64,000 bases of DNA, taken from assembly GCA_947846985.1 (NCBI GenBank), contig CANTUZ010000023.1:6343677-6407676 (forward strand), in the 5' to 3' direction. The position numbers were made by a program, and so were the translations under genes. Source of the DNA: Fratercula arctica (taxonomy: Eukaryota; Chordata; Aves; Charadriiformes; Alcidae). This document shows positions 45,669-57,315 of this stretch, in pieces (positions within the stretch are counted from its first letter, which is position 1; each line of letters opens with the position of its first letter). Below the pieces are notes generated by a model. It searched no databases, was not told the origin of the DNA, and saw nothing but the letters and a program-made list of their open reading frames with translations.

Positions 45669-48600
45669 GAGGTCTCCTTATGAGACAGAGCTTCGCTCGT
45701 GGTTTCCTCTCTAAAGTCCAACCTTTGTTAACGTTCAAGTTGACAATTCTCTAAAGAGGAACTCATGCCTGGTACTTTCCCCTGCATTTTGCACCCGTCG
45801 TGCTGCCATGTGAGCCGGGGGGGGTGCCTCATGGCACTGGCGCTGGTGGGACGGGGTTCAAGCGGCCGGAGAAACAGGGGGTGATACTTCTCCATGGCTC
45901 AACTCACCTGTTTTTTCAGCTTCCTGGTGAGGGTGCATTACAAAGGCAGAACAGGATCTTCATGCATCAGCTGCAGCCCTCTCCAAAGTGGAAAATTGTA
46001 GATGATGATGATAAATCTTACGAGGAAAAATGTCAAACACTAGTGACCTTTCTAGTTAAACCATTGCTACTCCTAAGCGTCATACGGAAGGGAATCACTC
46101 TTCGCCTGGGCTATAAAAACTCGCAGCTATGAGAAAGCGACACAACCCAGGCAGAAAACTCTATTTTTGCATTCAGGGTGATTAAGCACGAGTCAGTTCC
46201 GCTGATACGAAATGCCTGCCCAAAAGAGTTACGCAAGCCGGGTGATAATCGCCGTGGGAGATGAATTTTAAAACACCGGGACATCACGTATGAATAGTGG
46301 GTGGACTATTCATTAAGTCCTGGTTTTATTGCAGGGACAGAACTCGTCCACGTGTTTGATAAGAGAAGAGAAAACGTGGTGCAGTGGACAACAGGGTAAT
46401 TATCCGTATTGTTGCTTACCGTTGTTACAGCAGGTCGCAGGAGGACATAACAGCCTGGGTACCGTAAAGGTGATATTTCCAATTTTAATGGCTTGATTTT
46501 GCTCTCTAGACTGAGGTCAAAGATGGTTCTTAATCTTTGTGAACAGTTTCGGTGTATAAACTAGTTTAATCTTCCTTTTTTTTTTTTTTTTTTTAAGGAA
46601 GCATATACTCTAGGTATAAAAATAAACAATTTTTTTGTTCTTTATTATCACGTCTCTGCAGCAAATACCTAAGTTATTGGGAGCAGTTACGAAAAGCTAG
46701 ATTTCTTCCGTGACTGGCTCAGGCTACGTTCAACGTTGAGGCTCGAACAGAGCTTATATAATTTAAAAATATTACGGGAATAAAATGTGCAAGTGGCTTT
46801 CTCTCTAAGCTATCAGTTTGCCAGTCTCAGTTGGAGAGAGTGTAAATTATTTTTACAGATTATGCGCCTTTATAGTGTAACAAAAGGTGTAGGAGGGAGG
46901 CTGAAGAAGAATTTTTTGGTGGGGTGTTTTTTTTTTTTTTTTGGCCGTCTTTTTCTTCCCTTGAAGGTTTTGCTGAATCCAGGCAGGAATAAAGAATTGG
47001 GTGTTAGAGCAGAGAGGGAACCGGGTGGAATAAAAGAACTTGAACTGCCGTTCTGCAAATCCCTTATCCACCACCTCGCCTGTCAAGTGGGGGTGGGGGG
47101 TTTTTTTGAGTTTGGGCCATTGTGCACAAGTCCAGGTCATTTTCAGCCCTTCTACTCCAGCAGCTTGCGAGGGGGGGGGAGGGAAAAAGCCCTTTTCATT
47201 TTTCACTAAGTCTCTCATTCGATTCGATAGCTCCCTTCGCCCCGACCCCCCTCAAGTGGCTGCAGGAAGCCCAGGAACCACTTTTTGTTCTAGGAACGGT
47301 CTTTTACATGGAAACTAAACCCCATTACCAAAGGCAAATTGTGTACCAGCGTTTAAATAAATGTAGGCAGGAAAAGCGTATTTTCCCCTTGAGGAAAGAG
47401 TGAAAACACATGATGCTTCCCCTCATTTTCATTCTAATACTCTGTCTCTCGGTAATAAATATGTTGTCTTTTCCCTACACGGTTGCTTTGCTCGGCTTTG
47501 CCACATCTGACCCGGCTTCGTGGCCTCTTCGCGTTGCTGTATCTGTGTCTTCTTCCACGCAGCTTTGCTCTCCAGCCGTATTTCCCTCTGTTTAGCATTT
47601 CTGAAAGAGCCTGAAACCTCTTAAACCTCTTGGCGAGCGGCCTTTGCACGGAGCTGTGCGATGGAAACGGCTCGTGGCTGGTGGTCTCTTGGCTACTGGT
47701 AGAGCCAGGAGCCCACAGACATGTGCGTTGGGCTTCATTTGACCCGCTGCATGCCAGGAGACGGGAAAATTCCTCTGCCGTGGCTGGAATTCCCTTGCTG
47801 GAAATGAGGAGGAATGATAATTCAAGTACTCCAGGAGAAAATCAATATTTAATGACTGAGCCTAAGACCTTAAAAGCCCGCGAAGCTCTCTGAACTGGGA
47901 CTCGCGCGTGGAAAGATCGCAATAGCCAGCACCGTCCATGGTCTCGAGATAGTCCAGGGATATTGCGGTGGTGTCTGCTGTGATTTAGAAGCACCTTCTT
48001 GCCCACAGAGGGAAACGTGTTGTCAACGAGTTCCCTCTTAATTTGCATTCTTCCAGTCTAATCAAACCTTTGTAAACACCAGCTCTCCGAAAATAATAAT
48101 CAACAGCAAGAGCCGCATTGGCAGGCCTAGGGGAAGGTGAATTAAGATGCTTTTCTTTCTCCTATGCTAATCTTTTCCTAATTATGTTTTATTAATATTA
48201 TGATGCAGACGCACCCGTTCTTGTTTTCACTCATCTCGTCCGTAGTTAAAATCAAATTGCAAATGAATCAGCTATATATTTGACTTAATCACTTAAGCCT
48301 CTGACTTTCATCATTTTCATAAGCAACCCCTAGAGTCACACCAGAATTGGGTACATTTCTTTTTTTTTAATTTTTTTTTTTTTTTCCTGTTTTTGAAGTA
48401 TTCTCGCATGAGTATTCTATGGGTGACATTGACATTTTGTTATGATAAATTGGCTGAGTCATTATCATCAGGAGACAGTTGGGTTTTCTTATATTTATAA
48501 TAAGGTGCTTTTCATTCTAGAATGGGGAGGGGGGGGGAAAGCAACCCCTTTTTGTTTTAAACAGCCTAATATTGCAGCTTTTATGTCAGAATTGCCACAG

Positions 48601-48940
48601 AATAATGTTATATTCTTCCCTTTTGATTCTTGAGGGATGCTTTGAAAGGCCTAATCAAAACGAAATTGGAGTCTTGAGCTTGGTTGTTCTCTCTAGATGA
48701 GCGAGGCTTTGAAGTTGAACAGTTGATAATCTGGGCTGTTCCCGGCGTGCAGAGGCCGCGATACCTAACGCGGGCCATTATTTTTATGGGAAAGTATGGC
48801 AGGACGCCGTACAGTTCCCTTTGCTTCCATTCTGGAAAAGAGAGCTGCTTCTGGTAAACAAGCAACGCTTTGGAGGGTGAAATGAGCGTGTAAGGTGTTC
48901 GGCTGCCAGGTTTCCAAGATGACATCTGCAAATCTTTCCC
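45669..48940. other. Unique sequence with T runs; possible regulatory block at 48060-48320
   Basis: T19 at 46576-46594, T16 at 46927-46942, and T-rich sequence near 48360-48386. The part 48060-48320 is AT-rich, repeat-free, and dense in TAATTA, ATTAAT and TGATTTA-like cores. No exon recognised. Confidence 0.4.
46576..46594. repeat. Poly(T) tract, 19 bases
   Basis: Pure homopolymer, read directly. Confidence 0.92.
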
Positions 48941-49530
48941 AGTCGTAGAATGGTTTAGGTTGGAAGGGACCTTAAAGATCATCTAGTTCCAACCCCCCTG
49001 CCTGAGGGTGCCCTCAATCCCAACATCCATGTCGCCATCAAAGATGCTAAACAGCACTGGTCCCAGTACCGACCCCTGAGGAACACCACTTGTCGCTGGT
49101 CACCACTTGGGCATCGAGCCGTTGACCGCAACTCTTTGAGTGTGGCCATCCAGCCAAACTCTTTGAGTGTGGCCTCATCCACCGAGTGGTCCATCGGTCA
49201 AATCCACGTCTTTCCAATTTAGAGACGAGGATGTTGTGCGGGACAGTGTCAAATGCTTTGCCCAAGTCCAGGTAGATGATGTTGGTTGCTCTTCCCTCAT
49301 CCAGCAATGCTGTAACGCTGTTGTAGAAGGCCACCAAATTTGTCAGGCACGACTTGCCCTTGGTGAAGCCATGTTGGCTGTCACCAATCACCTCCTTATT
49401 TTCCATGTGGCTTAGCAGAGTTTCCAGGAGGATCTGCTCCATGATCTTGCTGGGCACAGAGGTGGGACTGACCTGCCTATGGTTCCCTGGGTCTTCCTTC
49501 TCCAGTCAGTGGGAACTTCACCAACCTCCA
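48941..49530 (-). mobile_element. CR1: CR1 LINE with RT core fragment and internal deletions
   Basis: Tail AGTCGTAGAATGG at left. Reading the minus strand, coding runs GEVPTDW, then directly [76 protein letters not shown] (reverse-transcriptase motif A region), then a frame break and a motif-B-like remnant ([16 protein letters not shown], altered), then the 3' tail. The second catalytic motif (F/YADD) and the whole ORF2 C-terminus are missing, as is the segment between DW and KEDPGN. A short tandem duplication (ACTCTTTGAGTGTGGCC) lies at 49131/49158. Confidence 0.93.
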
Positions 49531-52098
49531 AGGCAAACGGAGTGCGATACTGGGTTATTTAACGTATAAGCTGTTGACCCGAACGTATAAGTTTTGGGTG
49601 GGCTGATGATGGCTAGTCCTTCGCAGGGTACCGTTGTGGCTATAACACTACCTTTTGGCTTGTTTACGCGTTATTGTTCAGGTGCTGCAACGGAGTGGGG
49701 AGCAAAAAAAAAATTGTAAAAGAAATGTAAATGTGTGTCACGCTGAATTTAGAAGCTTTTGCTCAAGATCTGTTTTGATAGGAGTGCCAAATTCTATCAG
49801 CTTAGTTTATTTCAGGTGGCTCTTGCAAATCCTCCCGCTGGCTTGTCCATCTGTTGATGCTGAAGGGGTTTTTTTTTATTTTCTGGGGATTTTATGGGGA
49901 AATGAGGATACCCTTCACCGCTACGGACAATTTGGAAAATATTGCCGATGTTCTGTAGCTTATCAAAGAAATGTCAGACCGTGAGTTTGTTTCTTTCCCA
50001 GAAGAAATGAAATAATGCCTTGAGAAGAGAAAATATTTCTTGGTTGACAGAAACTATTTAAATACATAATTATCACTGGGAGGGAGTCATTAAGATGATA
50101 CTTTTTTTTTTTTTTTTTTCACTCTGATGAATGTATTGAATTATTAGTTGCATCAGAACCATTATAGATCTAGCTTAAAGACAGATATGCAAATAAGACG
50201 TGGTGGCACACACTCAGGCTAACGTCCCCTCCCTGCAGTCGTACGATGATTAAAGGGCTCAGTTCTGATCCCGCAGCTCCTAAGAACGGGAGAAAATTCG
50301 TAATTACCCAGATACTCGTCCTGAATTTTCCCTGGGATTACCGAGATGAGCCCATGGCCCTGTGTTCCTTAGGGGGTGAAATCCAGTTTTGCCCGGAGGG
50401 ATGGGTTCAAGTCCTGCGCGCGCTGAAGCACCACTCGGCGGTTGAGGAGAAAGGCGAGGTCCTGCGGAAAGCGCGGGTTTAAGGCCTTGAGTGGAGCTGA
50501 AGAGGCCGAGGGGCCTCCTGCCCTCCATGGCGAGGAGCGTGTCTCCGCCGCAGAGCGCTCCCCGGCGCTCCCCTCCAGTCCACAAACCTGACGTTTGCGG
50601 AAGAGTCAAGGGGAGGAGCGAGCGGCTCGGAACGGAGCCACTCTTCGAGGAAGATTTATTCATGGCTGAGGAGCAAATACTCGCATGAGCGTAGAAAGAA
50701 AAGGACTGATGTTAAGAAGACGCTGCGGCGGCAAAGGCCGTGTTAAACTGAGGCGTGTGGAGCCTGTTTCTCATCTGGCACTAATTGCCATAGTCATCAA
50801 GTTGCACGAGTTGACCTGGAATATTTTTGTGCAAACAAATCGCTCTCTTCATCCTTGCTTGCTGCGCGTTTTCCTTTCTCTTATCCAGATTTATTTATTT
50901 TTTTTTCTTTCGGATCCAGCTTTTATCTAATTACAGAGCTCTCTGTTTTCTATCTGCACTAGGCCGTGGTCACAAAAAGATAGAGGATTCGCTAACAAAG
51001 TTAGAGAGAGGCAGGGACTCAAAGAGATATTTAATGGAATTGTACTCCGGAAAGTGCCCCAGAGAAGGTGTATATTGCAATAAATGGCCGACATTCTTGA
51101 TTAAATTGTCTCCATTGATGGAACGAAGTGTGCGTCTCTTGCCAGAAAACTTGATTTTTCTCCTGCTCCGCACAATATGTTTGCTTTCCAAGATGCAAAT
51201 ACTTTCAGGAGGAGCAATCGAATATGCAGCCTGTCACACGGGTGTAGGGACATTCGCAGGCTGAACACCGTGATCTATCGCGTAACATGTTGGAACTGGG
51301 AACCCATTCCTGTTACTCATTAATCTTGAAGTGCTGAGAAGAGATGCCCTATGTAGCGCGACAAAGTGCATCAGACACGTAAAGAGCAGTAATTAGAGTC
51401 GCTCCCGGCTTTCCAGCTATTCCCTTGGCACTTCCCTGCACGCTCCAGCTCTCCACAAGCATTTTCCCCGCGGTCCTGTAGCTGATAGAGCAAATGACCT
51501 GGTCATTTGGATCGGACGCGTCTCAGCTATTTTCTTAAAAAAGCTGCACATGCAGTTCAGGTTGGTTTCAAGTAACAATTAAATGTGCATAGAAAAAGAT
51601 TTTCTTGAAGAAAAAAATAATCGTGGGGCCTGCAATGTGTGTTTTTCAACCAAATTTTCAGTGGGCAGGTTTCAATATTGTCGTCACTCATCTTAAACGC
51701 AATTATTTTTAATTGTAGACTTCTTCTTGGGTTTATTGATAGTAAGAGTCACTCCTAGGCCAGAAATGACCGCCGGCTATAAAACGGTTGATGGATGTTC
51801 AGGGCCAGCGTAAGATGATTTGGTCTCAGTCCAGTTCCCAGTAGACATGTACCCACGTTACAAAAATAGGACATTATTAAATGGCCATTGAATTGATGGA
51901 GTCAGAACAAAGACTCAGCAGGCTGTTAATCTGCGCCGGGATGCGGGATGCTCGGGTGGGCAGGGTACCACCTCTCCCTTGGACCGCGTCACGGGCTGCT
52001 TTCCCCCTCCGTAAAAATGCAGGTTGCTGCCCTTTGGGGGGAGTGGCCGGATGATCTTCTAAAGGTTGTGATGTCTGCTGGTCACGGAGGAAGCTGCG
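49531..52098. other. Unique sequence including a CpG-rich block, no gene seen
   Basis: T18 at 50102-50119, CpG-rich block at 50390-50760 and AT-rich, repeat-free DNA at 50760-51260 that could be regulatory. No exon with a recognisable protein. Confidence 0.45.
50390..50760. promoter_or_regulatory. CpG-island-like block
   Basis: About 25 CpG dinucleotides in the 265 bases from 50395, with further ones up to 50760, and high G+C. It includes CTGCGCGCGC and TCCGCCGCAG and carries no CR1 signature. Frames are open on both strands by composition. Candidate promoter or orphan CpG island; no transcript evidence. Confidence 0.35.
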
Positions 52099-52204
52099 AA
52101 AACCTGATCTAGTTGAAGATGTCCCTGCTCACTGCAGGGGGGTGGGACTAGGTGGCCTTTAGAGGTCCCTTCCAACCCAACACAGTCTGTGATTCTGTGA
52201 TTCT
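52099..52204 (+). mobile_element. CR1: CR1 LINE tail, type C
   Basis: AACCTGATCTAGTTGAAGATG, TGTCCCTGCTCACTGCAGGG, GGCCTTTAGAGGTCCC, tail GTCTGTGATTCTGTGATTCT. Well-kept but only the last 106 bases. Confidence 0.94.
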
Positions 52205-53485
52205 AAAATAGTTAGTTCCTTATTTCCCGGTACCCTGGTAGTTGGTGCTTTTGATCACTCGATGGCCACACACCGGTGTATCTGCCCAGGTTGTTGTTTT
52301 GCCGTATGCTGCCGTATCCTGCTATAGAAGGGGGAAGGAACATCTTCCCTAAGCGAGACCGGATCCTTCCTTACTTTCTGGCTGTGCTTGAGAGGTTTGG
52401 AGCTAGGCTGAAAAAGGTGGCCGCTGGCATTCGTTTTCCTAAATTCAAAATTTCATGACTTATCAAATGCGGACGAGCACTGAAAGATTAGGCAGCTCCC
52501 GTGGCGGAGAGGAAACTCTACTGAGGAGATTTCACAGAAGCCTTAATTGTGTGTTGCTCAGCGTTGTCAGTTTGACACGCTGACATTTGGAGATATTGAG
52601 CACCTCTTTTTACAGCGCAGTGAAGCCCTAACAGTGACAATCAATTATGCCGGTAGTAGTCGTCTTCCACTCTTGTAGCGTGAACATCTCTTCTGTAAAT
52701 TAAAGCAGAAACTCTATTACTGAGCAGCCGAAGAGGGCTCGTGTCTTCTTCTGAAGACACATGTTCTTCTCTGTACACACGTCGCAGGGACATGGGGGCA
52801 ACTGCCTTATTTTTGTCCGTTCGGTTCCGGCTAAGGCTGTTCAGGGGTTGAGAGCCCGGTTGCGCGCGATTACAGCTGAACAAGTTCTCCTTCATCTTTA
52901 GCAAAGCCTCCGAGGGAAAGCAGAGATGAAAATAAAAACCTGGTGAGAATAAAGGTCACCAGGAGAGACAGGGAATGAGGATGAAAAGCCTCGAGAGAAA
53001 ACAATTGGAAACAGCTCTCCAGGTGGCGGAGAGGAGAGGAGGGAACTTTGTGCCCGCGGCCTCTGCTAATAAGCTGCCTGAAAGGAAAAGCAGCAGTGCT
53101 GGTGAGGAGTCTTTGCTCTCTTGCTTTCAGATCAAAGCGGTGGGCTGCTGGGCGCCGGGCAGTGGGACAGCAGCGGAGGACGCCTGATGGAAACATCTGT
53201 TTGTGCAGAAAGTCATAAGACGCAGGGAAGGGCTGGAGAAGCGTTATCGATTTAATTTTATTACGCTGTTATTGATTTTCCATTGTATTGGGAAGCGCCA
53301 GATGGTTTTTTGCTTTTCATTTCCTTTTTATCTGATTCAGATAATAATGAAAAGTCTTTGAAGGATGGGGGGAGTGAGAATCACCAGCCCAGGTCTTGTC
53401 TCTTGGGCTCTGCCGGGCGTTGCGGAGGAAGGTGGGGTGGGAGAAGCTCAGCTGGTGTGGGATAAAGCAACCCCTCGTGAAAGCC
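52205..53485. other. Unique sequence, no gene seen
   Basis: A pyrimidine tract plus CAG at 53112-53131 resembles a splice acceptor followed by a 19-codon frame, but there is no matching context. No exon is claimed. Confidence 0.45.
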
Positions 53486-53609
53486 TCATAGAACCATAGA
53501 ACGGTTAGAGTTGGAAGGGACTTTAATGATTATCTCGTTCCACCCCCTGCCCTGGGCAGGGACACCTCCCACCAGCCCAGGTTGCTCAAAGTCCCGTCCA
53601 ACCTGGCCT
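53486..53609 (-). mobile_element. CR1: CR1 LINE 3' end, type B (part B of chimera 2, copy 2)
   Basis: Tail TCATAGAACCATAGAACGG, type B end with the diagnostic GGTTGCTCAAAGTCCC, stopping at CCAACCTGGCCT exactly where part B of copy 1 begins. Confidence 0.94.
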
Positions 53610-53983
53610 TGGGTTGGTATTTCTTCGTGGCAAGGGAGCACGCTAGGACCTAAACCGCAAGGTTTTGTATCCCACGGAGCTGAACTAAGTACCGCTGTGG
53701 TTACCCCAGGCCACATCCATCTTTTCCTCGCGTATCCAAGAACTGGAAGCATGTTTGGGTCTAGGGGTGACAGCATGGACACTTTTGTGGAAAAACGGAG
53801 GAGCTTTGCTTTTAGTAGAGAAGGCCTAATGCACCAAATGAAAAAACCTGAAACGCCAGTGTGTTCATCCTGAGGTGGAAACCTGGATCTGAAACCTCAG
53901 ACCTCAGTCCAAGGGTGGGTGGCGGGTGCATGTCTGTGTTCTGTGTGTACGCTGGGCTGAGCCCAAAACACCCATTTGTGACA
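53610..53983. mobile_element. 374-base TG...CA insert (chimera 2, copy 2, inverted)
   Basis: Reverse complement of 42237-42610 with the same length and junctions. By eye it differs at only about four positions, for example CGCGTATCC for CGTGTATCC and GTACGCTGGG for GTACGGTGGG. Confidence 0.6.
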
Positions 53984-54299
53984 CCTCATAGAATCACAGA
54001 ATGGTTTGGGTTGGAAGAGACCTTAAAGGCCACCCAGTGCCACCCCCTGCCCTGGGCAGGGACACCTCCCACCAGCCCAGGTTGCTCCAAGCCCCGTCCA
54101 ACCTGGCCTTGAACCCCTCCAGGGATGGGGCAGCCACAGCTTCTCTGGGCAACCTGGGCCAGGGGCTCACCCCCCTCACAGCAAACAATTTCTTCCCCAC
54201 ATCTCATCTCAATCTCCCCTCTCTCAGTTTGAAGCCATTGCCCCCCATCCTGTCACCACGTCCCCTTGTAAAAAGTCCCTCTCCAGCTTTCCTGTAGGC
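53984..54299 (-). mobile_element. CR1: CR1 LINE 3' fragment, type B (part A of chimera 2, copy 2)
   Basis: Tail TCATAGAATCACAGAATGG after CC spacer, type B body in reverse complement, ending at TTTCCTGTAGG. The 5' end is about 17 bases short of the corresponding part at 41899, and the flanks beyond are unrelated. Confidence 0.95.
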
Positions 54300-55650
54300 G
54301 CCCACCCTCTCAACCATGGGACACTCAATCTGACTCCCATCAGGGCTGCCAGGAGCCCTTGGTGGCCTCAGACAGGTCCCCGCTGGCCCGGAGCATGAGC
54401 CTTCCCAAGGGGGCACATCCCTCCTCGCGTCCCACACCTCCGTCACCCCGGAGCTGGGTCTCCGGGCGCTAGCTGCCAGCCGCTGTTTTGTTATCTGTTT
54501 ACTCTTTTCTCATCTCTTACGTTCATGTATATTTATGTGAAGCTCCAAAATAGCCAAGAGCACTTTAATCAGAGGACTATCTGCAACCTAATCAGGGATA
54601 ATACTAATCAGGAAGTTCAGAGCATGCTTTTACACTTACCGCGGGAGGGGAAAGTTTACTCCCGACTCCGAAACGGAGTTTGGCGATGCAACTTTTGCGT
54701 TCGCCCCAGTTACCAGAAGAGAAAAACAAAGATTTGCTGTTTACATCTGGCGTTTTAAAGCTTCCACGGCAGGAGCAACGAGTGCTGGATGTGTCATAAG
54801 AGCCGGTGTTGTCATGAGGAAATTATGCAAACGGCGCCATGCTCGTTTAGATCCAGCGTCTCTGGTGGTGCCAACCGTAGGGATCTCACTTTTCAAGCCA
54901 TCTCTCAAAATCCCATCTTTTTTTTTTTTGTCACGTGGCCTGGGTGGAGTACCAGCCAGCTTGCAGGAGGATGGGTTTAATGCGGGAAAGCTGGTGTGCT
55001 CCTTCTGTGTAAGTTTTGGGTTTGTGTTTTTTTTTTTTTAAATCACTGACTTTGCAATCTTGATAACTAGGATTTCCCGACAGAGACTGTATTCAAAAGG
55101 GAGGGGGGGGAAAAAAAGCTCCAATATAAATAGAACTTTTTAAGGTTTAGCAAACTTAAAATGCGAGCTCATGAGGGTTTTAGACCTGCCAGGCGATACT
55201 GTACATCTGTTTAACATGATGCCCTTTCTGGAGTTGAGATATTTTTTTTTTTTTATTCGCGCTCAGACGCGGAGTTTGGCAGAAAATCCTTTTACGTGTT
55301 TCACGTGAAAGTCTTTGCTTCCTGAAGTCTTCTCAGATAGAAATGACAAAAGCTCGCATTCTCTGCCCCGTTTTTCAATTGCAGCTTTAGGGGCTAAGGA
55401 GCCACGATGCTAATGGATTATATCTTTAATGCAGATTTTCCACTAAGGTTTTATTTTTAAAGCATTCATCTTTAGAAGTATGTGGATTTAAGAATAAATA
55501 AATCATGTCTTAGCTCGCAATCCTGCTTCAACTGAAGCCAAAGGAAGCGGCGTTAGGCAATAATTTCTGTCTCGTTAGCGTGCGTCTCTGCTTGCTGGAT
55601 GTCTTTTGTCCCTTTCCCTTGGATAATAAGAAGCCATGGGCCTGAACGGA
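54300..55650. other. Unique sequence, no gene seen
   Basis: GC-rich up to about 54480, then AT-rich with T runs near 54918, 55023 and 55242. No exon recognised. Confidence 0.5.
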
Positions 55651-56640
55651 GTCTAGTTGGAGGTCAGTGACAAGTGGTGTTCCCCAGGGGTCAGTCCTGG
55701 GGCCAGTCCTCTTCAATATATCCATCACTGACCTGGATGAACAGTGTCCCCTCGGCAAGTTTAGAGGTGACACAAAGCTGGGAGGGGTGGCTGACACACC
55801 AGAAGGCCGTGCCGCCATCCAGAGAGACCTGGGCAGGCCGGAGAGTTGGGCGGAGAGAAACCTTATGGAATTCAACAGGGGCAAGTGCAGGGTGCTGCCC
55901 CTGGGGAGGAATAACCCCCCGCACCAGGACAGGTTGGGGCTGACCTGCTGGAGAGCAGCTCGGTGCAAAGAGACCTGGGAGTCCTGGGGGACAACGGGGT
56001 GACCATGAGCCAGCCATGGGCCCTGGTGGCCCAGAAGGCCAATGGCATCCTGGGGGGCATCAAGAAGAGCGTGGCCAGCAGGTGGAGGGAGGTTCATCCT
56101 CCCCCTCTGCTCTGCCCTGGGGAGGCCGCAGCTGGAGCACTGGGTCCAGTTCTGGGCTCCCCGGTTCCAGAAGGACAGGGAACTGCTGGAGAGGGGACAG
56201 CAAAGGGCCACCAAGGTGCTGAGGGAACTGAAACATCTCTCTGATGGAGAAAGACTGAGGGATTTGGGGCTCTTCAGGCTGGAAAAAACGGCGACTGAGG
56301 GGGGGGATCTTATCAATGCTGATAAATACTTCAAGGGGGGGTGTCAGGAGGACGGGGCCAGGCTCTTCTCAGTGGTGCCCAGGGACAGGACAAGGGGCAA
56401 CGGGCACAAACTCGACCATGGGAAGTTCCATCTCAACGCGAGGAGGAACTTCTTTGCTGTGAGGGTGGGCAGAGCCCTGGCACAGGCTGCCCAGAGAGGT
56501 GGGGGAGTCTCCGTCTCTGGAGACATCCCAACCCCGCCTGGACGCGTTCCTGTGCTCCCTGCTCTGGGTGACCCTGCTCTGGCAGAGGGCTGGAGGAGAT
56601 GATCTCCAGACGTCCCTTCCCACCCCTGTGATTCTGTGAT
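55651..56640 (+). mobile_element. CR1: CR1 LINE, type A, with RT motif region and broken ORF2 C-terminus
   Basis: The longest CR1 here, about 990 bases. It opens with [20 protein letters not shown] (reverse-transcriptase motif B region), then [20 protein letters not shown]. The catalytic F/YADD box reads FRGD, so an active-site residue is gone. Downstream frames break near 55937, 56094 and 56289 and again near 56469. C-terminal blocks [16 protein letters not shown] and RNFFAVRV can be read. Tail CTGTGATTCTGTGAT. Confidence 0.96.
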
Positions 56641-57154
56641 CCCCTGCGGTGCCAGTCGTGTGGATGGATCTCTGGAGCCATGTGTGCCTTGGGATGCACA
56701 AGCATGGTGCTGACCCGTAGAGGTGGGATGCTTTTCCCCTCTCCCCTCTTGGGAATGGCTCTTCTCAAGCTGAAGTAGCAAATTAGGTATTTGTTTTACA
56801 AATAGTGAACGTGGTGTTGAAGCCGAATGGTTAAGGTGGCTCAGTGCATGAATCCAGTTTGGTGTCCGTGTCGTACTGTCTATGATCGCGGCCATCCTAG
56901 TGTCCGGCTTGAGTCCCAGCTATCCCTTTGCCAGGAAGGAGGGATTTTCCCCAAGTTCTGCAGAGAACTGAAGGCTTCTTGTTCACCGTCACTGGGTGCC
57001 CTGCAGTTGATTTCTTCTCAAATTCAGCTGGTGACAAACGTAACGTCTGGCAAAAGAGTTCTCGCCGTGGACTGACCTCAGTCAAACCACACTGTTGTCT
57101 CTGGCTGGAGCAGCCCCCGAGCCACGATAAACCTCCCACCACCGCAAACGCCTC
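56641..57154. other. Unique sequence, no gene seen
   Basis: Spacer between two CR1 copies. No recognised content. Confidence 0.5.
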
Positions 57155-57315
57155 TTCAGAGAGGTGGTGGAGGCCCCATCCCTGGAGCCATTCAAGGCCA
57201 GGCTGGATGAGGCTCTGAGCAACCTGATCTAGTTGAAGATGTCCCTGCTCATAGTCCTGGTTGGACTAGATGGCCTTTAGACGTCCCTTCCAACCCAACG
57301 CAGTCTATGATTCTA
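57155..57315 (+). mobile_element. CR1: CR1 LINE 3' fragment, type C
   Basis: TCAGAGAGGTGGTGGAGGCC start, ATTCAAGGCCAGGCTGGATG, CTAGTTGAAGATGTCCCTGC, tail GTCTATGATTCT. Preserved well. Confidence 0.94.

Noticed and set aside
45067..45738. 223-codon minus-strand open frame
   Set aside because: It runs through a CR1 copy in a frame other than ORF2. The same peptide pieces recur in other type B copies because the DNA is repetitive.
50395..50425. tRNA B-box-like GGTTCAAGTCC
   Set aside because: No A box or cloverleaf arms could be laid out around it at tRNA spacing.
53112..53187. Possible terminal exon after a pyrimidine tract and CAG
   Set aside because: Only 19 codons, no matching upstream exon in the window and no recognisable protein.
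55528..56334. 268-codon minus-strand open frame
   Set aside because: It is antisense to a type A CR1. Nearly the same frame appears at 5735-6466 and 58304-59050 for the same reason.
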